Positions 29,613-38,263 are shown, counted from the stretch's first letter. The stretch is 49,243 nucleotides of DNA from Mesorhizobium mediterraneum (GCF_002284565.1 NZ_NPKI01000047.1:1-49243); one strand, 5' to 3'. Made by a program: numbers and translations. Notes: generated by a model not told the origin, from the sequence alone.

Positions 29613-30641
29613 TCAGCGGATCGGCGGAGCGTATTGCAGGCCGCCCTTGGTCCACAACGCGTTGATGCCGCGCGCGATCTTCAGCGGGCTGCCCGAACCG
29701 ACATTGCGTTCGAACATTTCGCCGTAATTGCCAACTGCCTTGACGATGTTGACGACCCAGTCGTTGGAGACGCCGAGATCGGTGCCGATCTTGGTGTCTG
29801 CTTCCTGGCCGAGCACGCGCTTGATCTCGGGATTGTCCGAGGCCTTCATCTCCTCGACATTGGCCTTGGTGATGCCGAGTTCCTCTGCCTGCAATAGCGC
29901 GAAATAGGTCCATTTGACGATGTGGTACCACTGGTCGTCGCCCTGGCGCACGGCCGGTCCGAGCGGTTCCTTGGAGATGATCTCGGGCAGCACGACGTGG
30001 TCGGCGGGTGCGCCGAGCGTCAGGCGGATGCCGTAGAGGCCGGACTGGTCGGTGGTGTAGACGTCGCAACGGCCGGCGTCATAGGCGGCGTTGACCTCTT
30101 CCAGCTTTTCGAAGACGACGGGGTTGTACTCCATCTTGTTCGACTTGAAATAGTCGGCAAGGTTGAGCTCGGTCGTGGTGCCGCTCTGCACGCAGACCGC
30201 CGCGCCCGAAAGCTGCAGCGCGGAATTCACGCCCGGCAGCTTCTTGGCGTTGATCATGAAGCCCTGGCCGTCATAGTAGGTGACACCGACGAAGTTCAGC
30301 CCAAGCGCCGTATCGCGGTTGATGGTCCAGGTGGTGTTGCGCGACAGGATGTCGATCTCGCCTGACTGTAGTGCGGTGAAGCGTTCCTTGGCGCTGAGCG
30401 GCGTGAACTTGACCTTGGTGCCATCGCCAAAAACGGCGGCCGCGACAGCGCGGCAGAAATCCGCATCGATGCCTTGCCAGTCGCCCTTGTCATCCGGCGC
30501 CGAGAAGCCGGCCAGACCGGTCGAGACGCCACATTGGATGAAGCCCTTGGCCTTGACGTCGTCGAGCGTGGCCGCCGACGCGGCCGAAGCCACCAACCCA
30601 AGCGCGGCGGCGCCCAGAATGCCAATTGCAATGTGTTTCAT
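29613..30641 (-). CDS. aapJ: General L-amino-acid ABC transporter, periplasmic binding protein AapJ
   Basis: This 342-residue solute-binding protein starts at 30641 with a signal peptide KHIAIGILGAAALGLVASAA cut before ATLDDV. The mature protein shows the AapJ pattern: GFIQCGVSTGLAGFSAPD, WQGIDADFCRAVAAAVFGDG and SRNTTWTINRDTALGLNF. It binds L-amino acids in the periplasm and delivers them to AapQM. It is the promoter-proximal gene of the operon, divergent from metC. Regulation by nitrogen status is known for aap operons, but no NtrC site was recognised here. Confidence 0.96.
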   Translation of the reverse strand: MKHIAIGILGAAALGLVASAASAATLDDVKAKGFIQCGVSTGLAGFSAPDDKGDWQGIDADFCRAVAAAVFGDGTKVKFTPLSAKERFTALQSGEIDILSRNTTWTINRDTALGLNFVGVTYYDGQGFMINAKKLPGVNSALQLSGAAVCVQSGTTTELNLADYFKSNKMEYNPVVFEKLEEVNAAYDAGRCDVYTTDQSGLYGIRLTLGAPADHVVLPEIISKEPLGPAVRQGDDQWYHIVKWTYFALLQAEELGITKANVEEMKASDNPEIKRVLGQEADTKIGTDLGVSNDWVVNIVKAVGNYGEMFERNVGSGSPLKIARGINALWTKGGLQYAPPIR

Positions 30642-31083
30642 AACCCACAGACCCTTTTCTGTTTTTTTCAGGCGAACCTGACTTTTTTTCGGTGTGAATG
30701 CAGCTTCCCGTTCCGGCCCATTCCCGGAACCCCGCATCGCAACCGACGCGCTGCCTCCCATTCACGAACTGCATCGAAGGCGATTATTCCTGTGAGGTCA
30801 AGGAAAATGACCGAAACCGAAAGAGTTTGAAAACCATTTGCCGCAAATGCCCGAATTGCAGACAAACGCGCCTGGATATAAGTCAGCAGTGCGAACAAAG
30901 CCGGCAAAATCCGGTCAACGCAAATCGGGCTGGGCCTTTTGAAATCCGCCTTCGGAAGGCTGCGCTTTACAGGGTTGTCATGGATCAATTGGCACATCCA
31001 AAGACCGCCGCCTGGCGAGCGTCGGGCGGTTGCGCGGCCAATGCCGCCGCACTATGGCTAGCGCTTGATCAGAGGCGAAGCGA
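30642..31083. other. Divergent promoter region aapJ/metC
   Basis: This 442-bp region has no supported gene. It must hold the promoters for aapJQMP and metC. No SAM riboswitch, exact NtrC site or sigma-54 motif was recognised; AT-richer tracts lie at about 30800-30930. Confidence 0.55.
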
Positions 31084-32253
31084 ATGACAAAAGACGGCAA
31101 CGAAATGGGCATCAACACGCGGCTTGCCCACTCGGGCAACAATCCGCACGACTATTTCGGCTTCGTCAATCCGCCGGTGGTGCATGCCTCGACCGTGCTC
31201 TATCCCAATGCGGCGACGATGGCGGCACGCAGCCAGAAATACACCTACGGCACGCGCGGCACGCCGACCACCGACGCGCTTGCCAGCGCCATCGACGGGC
31301 TGGAAGGCTCGGCCGGCACAATTGTGGTGCCGTCTGGCCTGGCGGCAGTGACGGTGCCGCTGCTAGCCTTCCTGTCGGCGGGCGACCATGTCCTGATCGT
31401 CGATTCCGTCTATCACCCGACCCGCAATTTCGCCGACACGATGCTGAAGCGCCTGGGCGTTGACGTCGAGTATTACGATCCGCATGCCGGTGCCGGCATA
31501 GCGGCGCTGATCAAGTCCAACACCAGGGTCGTGTTCACCGAATCGCCGGCCTCTAACACTTTCGAGGTGCAGGACATACCGGCCATCGCCAGCGCGGCAC
31601 ACGCCGCCGGCGCGATCGTCATGATGGACAATACCTGGGCGACGCCGCTCTACTTCCGCCCGCTCGACCACGGCGTCGACATCTCGATCCATGCGGCGAC
31701 GAAATATCCGGCCGGCCATTCCGACGTGCTGCTCGGCACCGCGTCGGCCAACAAGGCCTGCTGGAAACAGCTTTGCGAGACCTTCTACACGATGGGCTGC
31801 TGCGCCGGGCCGGACGACGTCTATCAGGTGCTGCGCGGCCTGCGCACCATGGGCGTGCGCCTCGACCATCATCAGCGCAGCGCACTTGATATCGCCGGCT
31901 GGCTGGAGGGCCAGCCGGGCGTGGGGCGCGTGCTGCATCCAGCGCTTCCCAGCCATCCCGACCATGATCTCTGGAAGCGCGACTTCTGCGGCTCAAGCGG
32001 CATTTTTTCGATCGTCCTTGCGGGCGGCGGCCAGAAACAGCAGCATGCCTTCCTCGACGCGCTCAGGATATTCGGCCTCGGCTATTCCTGGGGCGGCTAT
32101 GAGAGCCTTGCGGTGCCGGTCTTCCTCGGCGACCGCGTCGTCGCCAAGGGCCCTTATGACGGCCCGCTGGTGCGCCTGCAGATTGGGCTCGAGGACGTCG
32201 ATGACCTCAAGGCCGATCTTGCGCGCGGTCTCGCCGCGGCGAAGGCGGCATAA
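31084..32253 (+). CDS. metC: Cystathionine beta-lyase
   Basis: This 389-residue PLP enzyme of the Cys/Met metabolism family converts cystathionine to homocysteine, pyruvate and ammonia in methionine synthesis. The PLP lysine is K207 in IHAATKYPAGHSD; other markers are YTYGTRGTPTTDAL, VVPSGLAAVTVPLL and DNTWATPLYFRPLDHG. The lack of a cystathionine gamma-synthase type N-terminus, together with GYSWGGYESLAVP, favours MetC. It is divergent from aapJ, an arrangement reported in Rhizobium. An ATG 24 bp downstream is an alternative start. Confidence 0.93.
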   Translation: MTKDGNEMGINTRLAHSGNNPHDYFGFVNPPVVHASTVLYPNAATMAARSQKYTYGTRGTPTTDALASAIDGLEGSAGTIVVPSGLAAVTVPLLAFLSAGDHVLIVDSVYHPTRNFADTMLKRLGVDVEYYDPHAGAGIAALIKSNTRVVFTESPASNTFEVQDIPAIASAAHAAGAIVMMDNTWATPLYFRPLDHGVDISIHAATKYPAGHSDVLLGTASANKACWKQLCETFYTMGCCAGPDDVYQVLRGLRTMGVRLDHHQRSALDIAGWLEGQPGVGRVLHPALPSHPDHDLWKRDFCGSSGIFSIVLAGGGQKQQHAFLDALRIFGLGYSWGGYESLAVPVFLGDRVVAKGPYDGPLVRLQIGLEDVDDLKADLARGLAAAKAA

Positions 32254-32441
32254 GCGGGGAACTGCCGCCGCAGCGGCCCTGCATGCGCCGGGTCTCGGCC
32301 GCATCAGCAAGATTATTTCCCGAAGCTGTGATTTTCCGGATCGGTTTGGCTTTCAAATCCAACATTCTGGCCTCATTGCGAGGCCATCAGCCGCAAGCGG
32401 CACGTCCCAAACCCAGTTTCGCCACCAGAGTTGTCAGTACC

Positions 32442-33530
32442 ATGGCCTTTCGCCTCTTTGTCCCAATACTTGCCGGCGCTACGCTGCGCGAGCGGATCAT
32501 CGCCTGTATCGGTGCGACGATCGGCATTGCGTTGACCGGCGCGATCAGCGGTCTGGTGCTCGGTAGCGGCCCGCATGTGCCGCTGCTCGTGGCGCCGATG
32601 GGTGCCTCGGCCGTGCTTTTGTTCGCGGTGCCGGCGAGCCCGTTGGCGCAACCCTGGTCGATCATTGGCGGCAACACCATATCGGCGCTCGTCGGCGTGC
32701 TCGTGGCGTATTTCGTGCATGAGCCCATCCTTGCGATGGGCATTGCGGTGTCATTGGCCATAGCCGCCATGTCGTTCACCCGCTGCCTGCATCCACCAGG
32801 TGGGGCTGCCGCCCTGACGGCTGTGATCGGCGGACCGGCCGTCATCGGTGCCGGCTTCCTGTTTCCTTTCGTGCCGGTGGCCTTGAACTCGATCGTGCTC
32901 GTCGCGCTCGGATACGGCTTTCACAAGTTGTCGCGACGGACCTATCCACATGTGACGGTGGCCGCGCCAAAAAACAGCCACGGCACCATCGATCCACCCG
33001 CTCAGGAGCGTATCGGCTTCCGGCCCGAGGACATCGATGCTGCGCTTGGTACCTTGGAGGAGACATTCGACATCGACCGCAACGATCTCGAACGGCTGCT
33101 GCGGCAGGTGGAGTTGCAAGCGATGGTGCGTACGCACCGGACCTTGCTGTGCAGGGACATCATGTCGTGCCATGTAATTTCGGTCGATGAACACGCTCGC
33201 GCCGACCAGGCACGTCATTTGCTGCTCGCCCACAACATCCGGACGCTGCCGGTCGTCGATTCGGAGGCCAGGCTTGTTGGCGCCGTCGGACTGCGAGAAC
33301 TGGCGTGGGCCTCGGATACGGTGAAAAGCGTGACAAAGGCCGTGGCAACCGTCTCGGCGAGCGCGCCTGCCATGGGCCTCCTACCCGTGCTCACCGACGG
33401 CCGCAGCCACGCCGTCGTCATCATAGACGACAACAGGCGCATCCTCGGCCTGATCACGCAGACCGATCTGCTGGCCGCAACGGCCCGCACGCAAACTGCA
33501 GACAGGCTGCTGGCGGAAGCGGTAGCGTAG
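32442..33530 (+). CDS. HPP family membrane protein with CBS domains
   Basis: This protein of about 362 residues has an N-terminal four-segment HPP domain (LLVAPMGASAVLLFAVPASPLAQPWSI, then the RCLHPPGGAAALTAVIGG motif with the name-giving His-Pro-Pro). A linker leads to two C-terminal CBS motifs, CRDIMSCHVISVDEHARADQ to LVGAVGLREL and VLTDGRSHAVVIIDD to LGLITQTDLL. CBS pairs bind adenine nucleotides; HPP proteins have been linked to nitrite transport in plastids, so the role here is inferred as regulated ion transport. The start is uncertain: no strong ribosome site precedes 32442. Confidence 0.86.
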   Translation: MAFRLFVPILAGATLRERIIACIGATIGIALTGAISGLVLGSGPHVPLLVAPMGASAVLLFAVPASPLAQPWSIIGGNTISALVGVLVAYFVHEPILAMGIAVSLAIAAMSFTRCLHPPGGAAALTAVIGGPAVIGAGFLFPFVPVALNSIVLVALGYGFHKLSRRTYPHVTVAAPKNSHGTIDPPAQERIGFRPEDIDAALGTLEETFDIDRNDLERLLRQVELQAMVRTHRTLLCRDIMSCHVISVDEHARADQARHLLLAHNIRTLPVVDSEARLVGAVGLRELAWASDTVKSVTKAVATVSASAPAMGLLPVLTDGRSHAVVIIDDNRRILGLITQTDLLAATARTQTADRLLAEAVA

Positions 33531-33562
33531 TCGCTGCCGGCCGCCGGCTGCCGGAAAATGTC

Positions 33563-33592
33563 GGGAACCTTTTCCCGGCTAGGCCGTCCAAT
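33563..33592 (+). promoter_or_regulatory. Promoter-like motif GGGAAC-N18-TCCAAT before the ECF sigma gene
   Basis: GGGAAC (33563-33568) and TCCAAT (33587-33592) lie 18 bp apart, 44 bp before the sigma factor ATG. The same two blocks at the same spacing precede the DUF4142 gene. This suggests an ECF autoregulatory promoter. The 5' part also fits GGAAC-N16-CGTC, one base from an EcfG promoter. Confidence 0.65.
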
Positions 33593-33636
33593 GTTTCGAT
33601 CGGAGGATTTGCTTCCGGTCAGGAGATTGGCTTGCG

Positions 33637-34323
33637 ATGAGGAAACCGGTCATGTCGGCTGTCTTGACCGTCATGCCTGCCGCAGCTGGCGAGATGCAGC
33701 TTGTCGGCCGCGCGCTGGCGCGGGAGGGCGGAGCCTTCCGCACGATTATCAAGATGCACAACCAGCGACTCTATCGTATCGCCCGCAGCGTCGTTCGCAA
33801 CGACAGCGAGGCTGAAGACATCGTGCAGGAGGCTTATGTCAAGGCCTTTGCCCATCTCGGGGATTTTCGCGGGGAATCCTCGCTCGCCACATGGCTGTCG
33901 CGCATCGTCATCAATGAGGCGCTTGGGCGCTTGCGCAAAAGACGGCGAACGGTAGCCATGCCGCAAACTCCACACGCCGAAATCATCAAATTTCCCCTCG
34001 ATCCCAGCGACGATCCGGAGCGGACGATGGCGCAACGGCAAATCCTCGAACTTGTCCAACGGGCGACCGATCGGCTTCCCGATGTGTACCGGACAGTGTT
34101 CGTGGCGCGGGTGATCGAGGGTCTCAGCATCGAGGAGACCGCCGAACTGCTTGATGTGCGGCCCGAAACCGTCAAGAGCCGCCTGCACCGCGCCCGCGCC
34201 CTCGTGCGCAAGGCGCTGGACGATCAGATCGGCCCGGTGCTGCTCAATGCCTTTCCCTTCGCCGGCCGCCGGTGTGAACGGCTGACCGCCGCGTTGATGC
34301 AGCGGCTTGGCTTTACAGACTGA
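33637..34323 (+). CDS. ECF-type RNA polymerase sigma factor
   Basis: This 228-residue protein has sigma region 2 (about 40-100, with RLYRIARSVVRNDSEAEDIV and LATWLSRIVINEALGRLRKR) and region 4 (about 150-205, with LPDVYRTVFVARVIEGLSIE and RPETVKSRLHRARALVRKAL). There is no region 3, as in ECF sigmas. A C-terminal tail FPFAGRRCERLTAALMQRLG is reminiscent of the ECF26-like group. No anti-sigma gene adjoins it; neighbours are an HPP-CBS membrane protein upstream and the DUF4142-cupredoxin pair downstream, which likely are its targets. Confidence 0.93.
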   Translation: MRKPVMSAVLTVMPAAAGEMQLVGRALAREGGAFRTIIKMHNQRLYRIARSVVRNDSEAEDIVQEAYVKAFAHLGDFRGESSLATWLSRIVINEALGRLRKRRRTVAMPQTPHAEIIKFPLDPSDDPERTMAQRQILELVQRATDRLPDVYRTVFVARVIEGLSIEETAELLDVRPETVKSRLHRARALVRKALDDQIGPVLLNAFPFAGRRCERLTAALMQRLGFTD

Positions 34324-34339
34324 TTTTTCCCGAATTCCC

Positions 34340-34369
34340 GGGAACGTTTGCCCCCGCCCGGCATCCAAT
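34340..34369 (+). promoter_or_regulatory. Promoter-like motif GGGAAC-N18-TCCAAT before DUF4142
   Basis: GGGAAC (34340-34345) and TCCAAT (34364-34369) lie 18 bp apart, 52 bp before the DUF4142 ATG. The arrangement is identical to that before the sigma gene, and the adjoining STTT and CCC positions also agree. It is the best candidate for a target promoter of the neighbouring ECF factor. Confidence 0.7.
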
Positions 34370-34421
34370 CATCGTCAACTGAAATGCCCGGAGCCAACCG
34401 CATCCGGCGAAGGAGAACGTC

Positions 34422-34946
34422 ATGTTTATTCGATCGACCACCGCACTGGCAGCGCTTTTCCTGCTCAGCGCAGCGCCGTTGGCGCAAGCCGCCGACAAGC
34501 CGACCGACCCGCAGATCGCCCACATCGCCTACACAGCCGGCGTGCTTGACGTCGAGGCGGCCAAACAAGCGCTGGAGAAATCGAAGAACAAAGAGGTTGT
34601 AGATTTCGCCAAAGATATGGTGCGAGACCATGAAGCCGTAAACAAACAAGCGCTTGACCTGGTCAAGAAGCTCAAACTGACGCCGGAGGACAACGCCACC
34701 AGCAAGGCGCTGACCGAGGCGGCGGCCGAGGAACGAGCCCAGCTCGCCAAACTCGACGGCGCCGCCTTCGACAAGGCCTATGTCGCCAACGAGGTCGCCT
34801 ACCATAAGCAGGTCAACGCCGCGCTCAAAACCCTGCTGATCCCCTCGGCCGAGAATGCCGAACTGAAGAGCCTGCTGGAGACCGGCCTGAAGCTATTCCA
34901 GGGCCATGAACAGCATGCCGAACATGTCGCCGGCAAGCTGAAATGA
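34422..34946 (+). CDS. DUF4142 family exported protein
   Basis: This 174-residue protein has a signal peptide TALAALFLLSAAPLAQAADK. The mature part is a ferritin-like four-helix bundle: QIAHIAYTAGVLDVEAAKQA, VVDFAKDMVRDHEAVNKQAL, FDKAYVANEVAYHKQVNAAL and LFQGHEQHAEHVAGKL. DUF4142 proteins are periplasmic, frequent in alphaproteobacteria and often induced by envelope stress; the bundle may bind metal, since His and Glu line the helices (HEAV, HEQH). A GGAG ribosome site precedes it. It overlaps the cupredoxin gene by an ATGA junction. Confidence 0.92.
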   Translation: MFIRSTTALAALFLLSAAPLAQAADKPTDPQIAHIAYTAGVLDVEAAKQALEKSKNKEVVDFAKDMVRDHEAVNKQALDLVKKLKLTPEDNATSKALTEAAAEERAQLAKLDGAAFDKAYVANEVAYHKQVNAALKTLLIPSAENAELKSLLETGLKLFQGHEQHAEHVAGKLK

Positions 34947-35272
34947 GAACAGCACCGACGGCGTCGAAACGGCATCTGTGGGTTGCTTTGGCGCTAACCA
35001 TTGGTGCCGCACCAGCCAAGGCCGGCACGATTGAGGTGACGATCGAGAAGCTTGTATTTTCGCCCGCAAGCATCGAGGCGAAGGTCGGCGACACGATCGA
35101 GTGGGTCAACAAGGACGTGTTCGCCCACACGGCGACCGTCAAGGGCGGCTGGGAGGCTATGATCCCGCCGAAGAAGGCGGCGAGCCTGACGCTGAAGACG
35201 GCGGGTTCGGTCGACTATTTCTGCCGCTTCCATCCCAACATGAAAGGCCATCTGACGGTGGCGTCGCCCTAG
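34943..35272 (+). CDS. Amicyanin/plastocyanin-like cupredoxin
   Basis: This 109-residue exported blue-copper protein has a signal peptide LWVALALTIGAAPAKA. Copper ligands are H62 (FAHTA), C94, H97 (CRFHPNM) and M100, with the typical cupredoxin strand KLVFSPASIEAKVGDTIEWV. It is probably a periplasmic electron carrier or copper-binding protein. It overlaps the DUF4142 gene (ATGA), so the two are coupled and share the ECF-type promoter. The partner oxidase or dehydrogenase is not in the operon. Confidence 0.93.
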   Translation: MRTAPTASKRHLWVALALTIGAAPAKAGTIEVTIEKLVFSPASIEAKVGDTIEWVNKDVFAHTATVKGGWEAMIPPKKAASLTLKTAGSVDYFCRFHPNMKGHLTVASP

Positions 35273-35317
35273 CCATGCCAGCGGAGCGCCCTGCGCGCGC
35301 AGGGCGGTCCGGCGGCG

Positions 35318-36118
35318 TCAAGCCGCCTTGTAGCGAGGCGCCGGTTCGCCGGTTTGTGTCGCGGCGAACAGGGTGGCGCGGGCGGCGTCGTAGATTTCCC
35401 ACAGCGCACGGTCGTGGACTGACGGCAGCGTGATGGCTTCACCCTGATCGAACCCTGCCAGGGCCGCGTCGACCATGTCTTCCGCGGTCATCACCACTGC
35501 CGGGTCGAACGCTAAAAGCGGCATGCCGGCGAATTCGTAGAATTCGGTGGCGGTCGCAGCTGGAAGAACGAGCTGCAGCCTGACGCCGGTCCCGGCAAGC
35601 TCCTCCTGCAGGCCACGGCTGAAGTTCACCACATAGCCTTTGGTGCCGCTATAGAGGGAGGTGATCGGCAGCGAGTGCAGCGCCATGACCGAGGCTATAT
35701 TGATTATCGCCCCGGCGTTGCGCGACAGGAATGCCGGCAGCGCCGCTCGGGTCAGGCGCGTCAGCGCCGTGATGTTGAGCGCGATCGTCGACGCGGCATT
35801 CTCGTCGGACGTGTTTATCGTCGATCCAAGCGTTCCGTTGCCGGCGTTGTTCACAAGCAGCGTGATGGCGGGGTTGGTGGCGAGCACCTTCTCGACGCGC
35901 GCCAAGCCGTCCTCTTTGGTCAGGTCGGCGCCGATCACCTCGACCTTGGCGCCATAGGCCCGCGACAACTCCGCTGAGAGGGTTTTCAGGCGTTCGGCGC
36001 GTCGCGCCACGAGCACAAGATCATAGCCACGGGCAGCGAGGCGGTCGGCATAGACGGCGCCGATGCCGGCGGAGGCGCCGGTAACGACGGCGATCGGCTT
36101 GGAAGCTGAGTTCGACAT
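35318..36118 (-). CDS. SDR family oxidoreductase
   Basis: This 266-residue classical short-chain dehydrogenase has the NAD(P) motif TGASAGIGAVYADRL, NNAGNGTLG, a catalytic S (INIASVMALHSLP) and YxxxK (SLYSGTKGYVVNF). The basic ARRAERL loop after the second strand suggests NADP preference. The substrate is unknown. It is divergent from a MarR gene; the gap contains a perfect palindrome, so it is probably the repressor's target. Confidence 0.93.
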   Translation of the reverse strand: MSNSASKPIAVVTGASAGIGAVYADRLAARGYDLVLVARRAERLKTLSAELSRAYGAKVEVIGADLTKEDGLARVEKVLATNPAITLLVNNAGNGTLGSTINTSDENAASTIALNITALTRLTRAALPAFLSRNAGAIINIASVMALHSLPITSLYSGTKGYVVNFSRGLQEELAGTGVRLQLVLPAATATEFYEFAGMPLLAFDPAVVMTAEDMVDAALAGFDQGEAITLPSVHDRALWEIYDAARATLFAATQTGEPAPRYKAA

Positions 36119-36136
36119 GGTTATCTCCTAAAGTTT

Positions 36137-36205
36137 AGCACTCAAATGTTGAGTGCTCAACCAACTAACCAAGTCTCTGCCCCATTGCAATGGTTCAGCA
36201 CTCAA
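36137..36205. promoter_or_regulatory. Palindromic operator(s) between SDR and MarR genes
   Basis: AGCACTCAA (36137-36145) and TTGAGTGCT (36149-36157) form a perfect 9-bp inverted repeat with a 3-bp centre. The half-site AGCACTCAA recurs at 36197-36205. Likely binding sites of the adjacent MarR protein. Confidence 0.8.
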
Positions 36206-36218
36206 CTATTTTGTGAAG

Positions 36219-36785
36219 ATGGGAAAAACGGTCGAATCGTTTGCATCGCTCGAAAGTCGGGACGAGCCCGACGCGGAAGCGCCCGGCATGCCGAACGATT
36301 TCGTCTGCATCAATTCGTCGCTGCGTCGTGCGGCGCGGCGGCTTGGCCAGTTGTATGACGTGGCGCTCGTCCCAACCGGGCTGACGTCAACGCAAACCCT
36401 TCTGCTCGGCCAGATCGACGAGCTCGGGGCCGTTTATGGCGAGGACGGGCCGACGCTGCAGGTCCTCGCCGCCCGCCTGGCGATCCAGATTTCAGCGCTG
36501 ACGCACGCGTTGCGGCCGCTTGTGCGCGACGGTCTGGTCGAGGTCCGCCAGGATGCCCACGACCGGCGAACGAAGCATGCCGTGCTGACGCCGCTCGGAA
36601 AAGCGCGATACCAGCAGGCATATGTTGTGTGGGTCGAGGCCAACAGACGCGTCGAGGCGATTTTGGGGGCGGCCGCGGCCGAAAAGCTGAGGAGCCTCGC
36701 CGACGATGTCGCCTCGCAGGACTTTCTCGACGCCTATGTTTCGGGCGAGAAGCCGGCGAGCGGCACCGAACCGTCGGAACATTAG
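36219..36785 (+). CDS. MarR family transcriptional regulator
   Basis: This 188-residue winged-helix regulator has INSSLRRAARRLGQLYDVAL, the DNA-binding helices LQVLAARLAIQISALTHALR, and the wing with the family DxRxxxH-like VRQDAHDRRTKHAVLTPLG. Start 36219 places the ATG downstream of the palindrome; the longer frame from 36153 would run through the operator. It probably represses itself and the divergent SDR gene until a small ligand binds. A 36-residue acidic N-terminal extension is unusual. Confidence 0.9.
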   Translation: MGKTVESFASLESRDEPDAEAPGMPNDFVCINSSLRRAARRLGQLYDVALVPTGLTSTQTLLLGQIDELGAVYGEDGPTLQVLAARLAIQISALTHALRPLVRDGLVEVRQDAHDRRTKHAVLTPLGKARYQQAYVVWVEANRRVEAILGAAAAEKLRSLADDVASQDFLDAYVSGEKPASGTEPSEH

Positions 36786-36835
36786 AGCGCCGCGCGTCGT
36801 TTGGGATGCGCCACGGGCCTTAGTCTAGGTCTTTC
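36784..36835. repeat. Dispersed palindromic intergenic element, copy 4
   Basis: TAGAGCGCCGCGCGTCGTTT, GGGATGCGC and a partial trailing arm resemble the copies at 7024, 23797 and 24001; the GCGCATGATC part is missing. Confidence 0.5.
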
Positions 36836-36891
36836 TTCGACCAGCAACCGCCGCTCGGACGTCGGCGGACAATCTGTGCTAAAGTAACCCT

Positions 36892-37281
36892 ATGAAAGCA
36901 TGGCTGGAAACGGCAAAGCGCCGGGCGCGCGACATCAAGCTTGATGTCGTCGCCCTGTGGTTCGCAGCGCGCGATCCTCGGGTGCCCTGGTCCGCGAAAC
37001 TCGTGGCGGGGATGGTGGCCGCCTATGCGCTTTCCCCAATCGACCTGATCCCGGATTTCATCCCGGTGCTCGGCTATCTCGACGACCTGATCATCGTGCC
37101 GCTCGGCGTAATCCTGGCGATAAGGCTTATCCCGCCGCCGCTAATGGACGAGTTTCGGGCGCGGGCTGCCGCGCTCGAAAAACACCCGCAAAGCAGGACG
37201 GGAATGTTCTTTGTCGTGGCGCTCTGGCTGGCTTTAGCGGCTTTGCTGATCTGGGCGTTCTGGCCCACCCGCGCCAAATAG
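36892..37281 (+). CDS. YkvA/DUF1232 family membrane protein
   Basis: This 129-residue protein carries the DUF1232 core: WSAKLVAGMVAAYALSPIDL followed by IPDFIPVLGYLDDLIIVPLG. A second hydrophobic segment FFVVALWLALAALLIWAFWP lies at the C-terminus. It is an inner-membrane protein of unknown role; family members are sometimes linked to envelope or stress functions. It is a single gene, converging on the crotonase gene at 37358. Confidence 0.9.
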   Translation: MKAWLETAKRRARDIKLDVVALWFAARDPRVPWSAKLVAGMVAAYALSPIDLIPDFIPVLGYLDDLIIVPLGVILAIRLIPPPLMDEFRARAAALEKHPQSRTGMFFVVALWLALAALLIWAFWPTRAK

Positions 37282-37357
37282 TCCGATCAGGGCTTCTCCG
37301 CAATCGAACGCCTCGAATATCTCCGGAACCGGCTCCAGCGATATGTCCCCTTGTGCC

Positions 37358-38173
37358 TCACTCACCCGCAGCAGTGCGCGTCCACGAACCGGAATAGCTT
37401 GGCTCGCGGCGCGCGATCCAGGCATCGAGCCCTTCGCGCAGATCGGCGGTCGGCGCCATGCGGGCGAACTGTTCGGCCTCAACCATCAACCCTTCCGCGA
37501 TGGACTGGTTGATGCCGCGCGTAACTGCGGTGAGGATGCTGGCGACCGCCAGCTGTGAATGCCGCAGAATTCGCTGAGCCAGGTCAAGTGCTGCCGGCAT
37601 CAGGTCGTCGTGTGGAACCACCTGGTTGACGAGGCCGAGTTCGAGTGCGCGCTGCGGCGAAAACGCCTCCCCTGTCAGCAGCAACTCGAGGGCCCGCTTG
37701 CGTCCGGCCAGCCTCGGCAGGCGCTGCGTTCCGCCGAACGTCGGCGGCATTGCGAGAACGATTTCGGGTTTGGCGAACGAGGCACGTTCGCTGGCGATGG
37801 CGAGCGGCACGGCCTCGGTGATTTCGCAACCTCCGCCGAAGGCAAGACCGTTGACCGCGGCGATGACGGGTTTGCGGAACGCTTCCAGTCTGGCCGTCAA
37901 TCGCTGCCCACGCATGACGAAGTCGCGCAAGGCGGCATCGGCGCCAAGCGCCACGCTTGCCGAGAATTCGTGGATGTCGCCGCCCGCCGAGAACGCCCGC
38001 TCGCCAGCGCCGGTGAGGATGACTGCCCGGATGGAGCCATCGACCTCGATAGCGTCGAGGATGGCCAGCAGGCGGTCGATCAGGGCGTAGTTCAGCGCGT
38101 TGAGTTTTTCAGGGCGATTGAGGGTCAGGACGGCAACCCCGTCGCGAACCTCGCTCAGGACAAGTCCGGTCAT
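37358..38173 (-). CDS. Enoyl-CoA hydratase/isomerase (crotonase) family protein
   Basis: This 271-residue crotonase-fold enzyme has the oxyanion-hole stretches AFSAGGDIHEF and AAVNGLAFGGGCEI. Both catalytic glutamates of true hydratases appear to be present (E137 in AKPEIV and E163 in RALELLL). It would hydrate enoyl-CoA thioesters in beta-oxidation or aromatic degradation. It is divergent from a TetR gene 90 bp away, so acyl-CoA or aromatic-CoA responsive control is likely but inferred. Confidence 0.92.
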   Translation of the reverse strand: MTGLVLSEVRDGVAVLTLNRPEKLNALNYALIDRLLAILDAIEVDGSIRAVILTGAGERAFSAGGDIHEFSASVALGADAALRDFVMRGQRLTARLEAFRKPVIAAVNGLAFGGGCEITEAVPLAIASERASFAKPEIVLAMPPTFGGTQRLPRLAGRKRALELLLTGEAFSPQRALELGLVNQVVPHDDLMPAALDLAQRILRHSQLAVASILTAVTRGINQSIAEGLMVEAEQFARMAPTADLREGLDAWIARREPSYSGSWTRTAAGE

Positions 38174-38234
38174 TTGGCTTCCTTTCCAGCATGCGGTGGC
38201 AGGAACAGGAAAGGATCAGGCTCTCGATTGCTTG

Positions 38235-38258
38235 TATATTCACTAGTCGGTATATATT
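38235..38258. promoter_or_regulatory. Possible TetR operator between crotonase and TetR genes
   Basis: The AT-rich stretch GTATATTCACTAGTCGGTAT lies just upstream of the TetR ATG. It shares the CGGT(A/C)TATAT core with the repeats at 1032-1067. Operator function is inferred from position. Confidence 0.5.
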
Positions 38259-38263
38259 GCCCC

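Noticed and set aside
30642..31083. SAM riboswitch or NtrC/sigma-54 site in the metC/aapJ gap
   Set aside because: No matching conserved core was seen; the single TGGCAC lacks a properly spaced TTGC.
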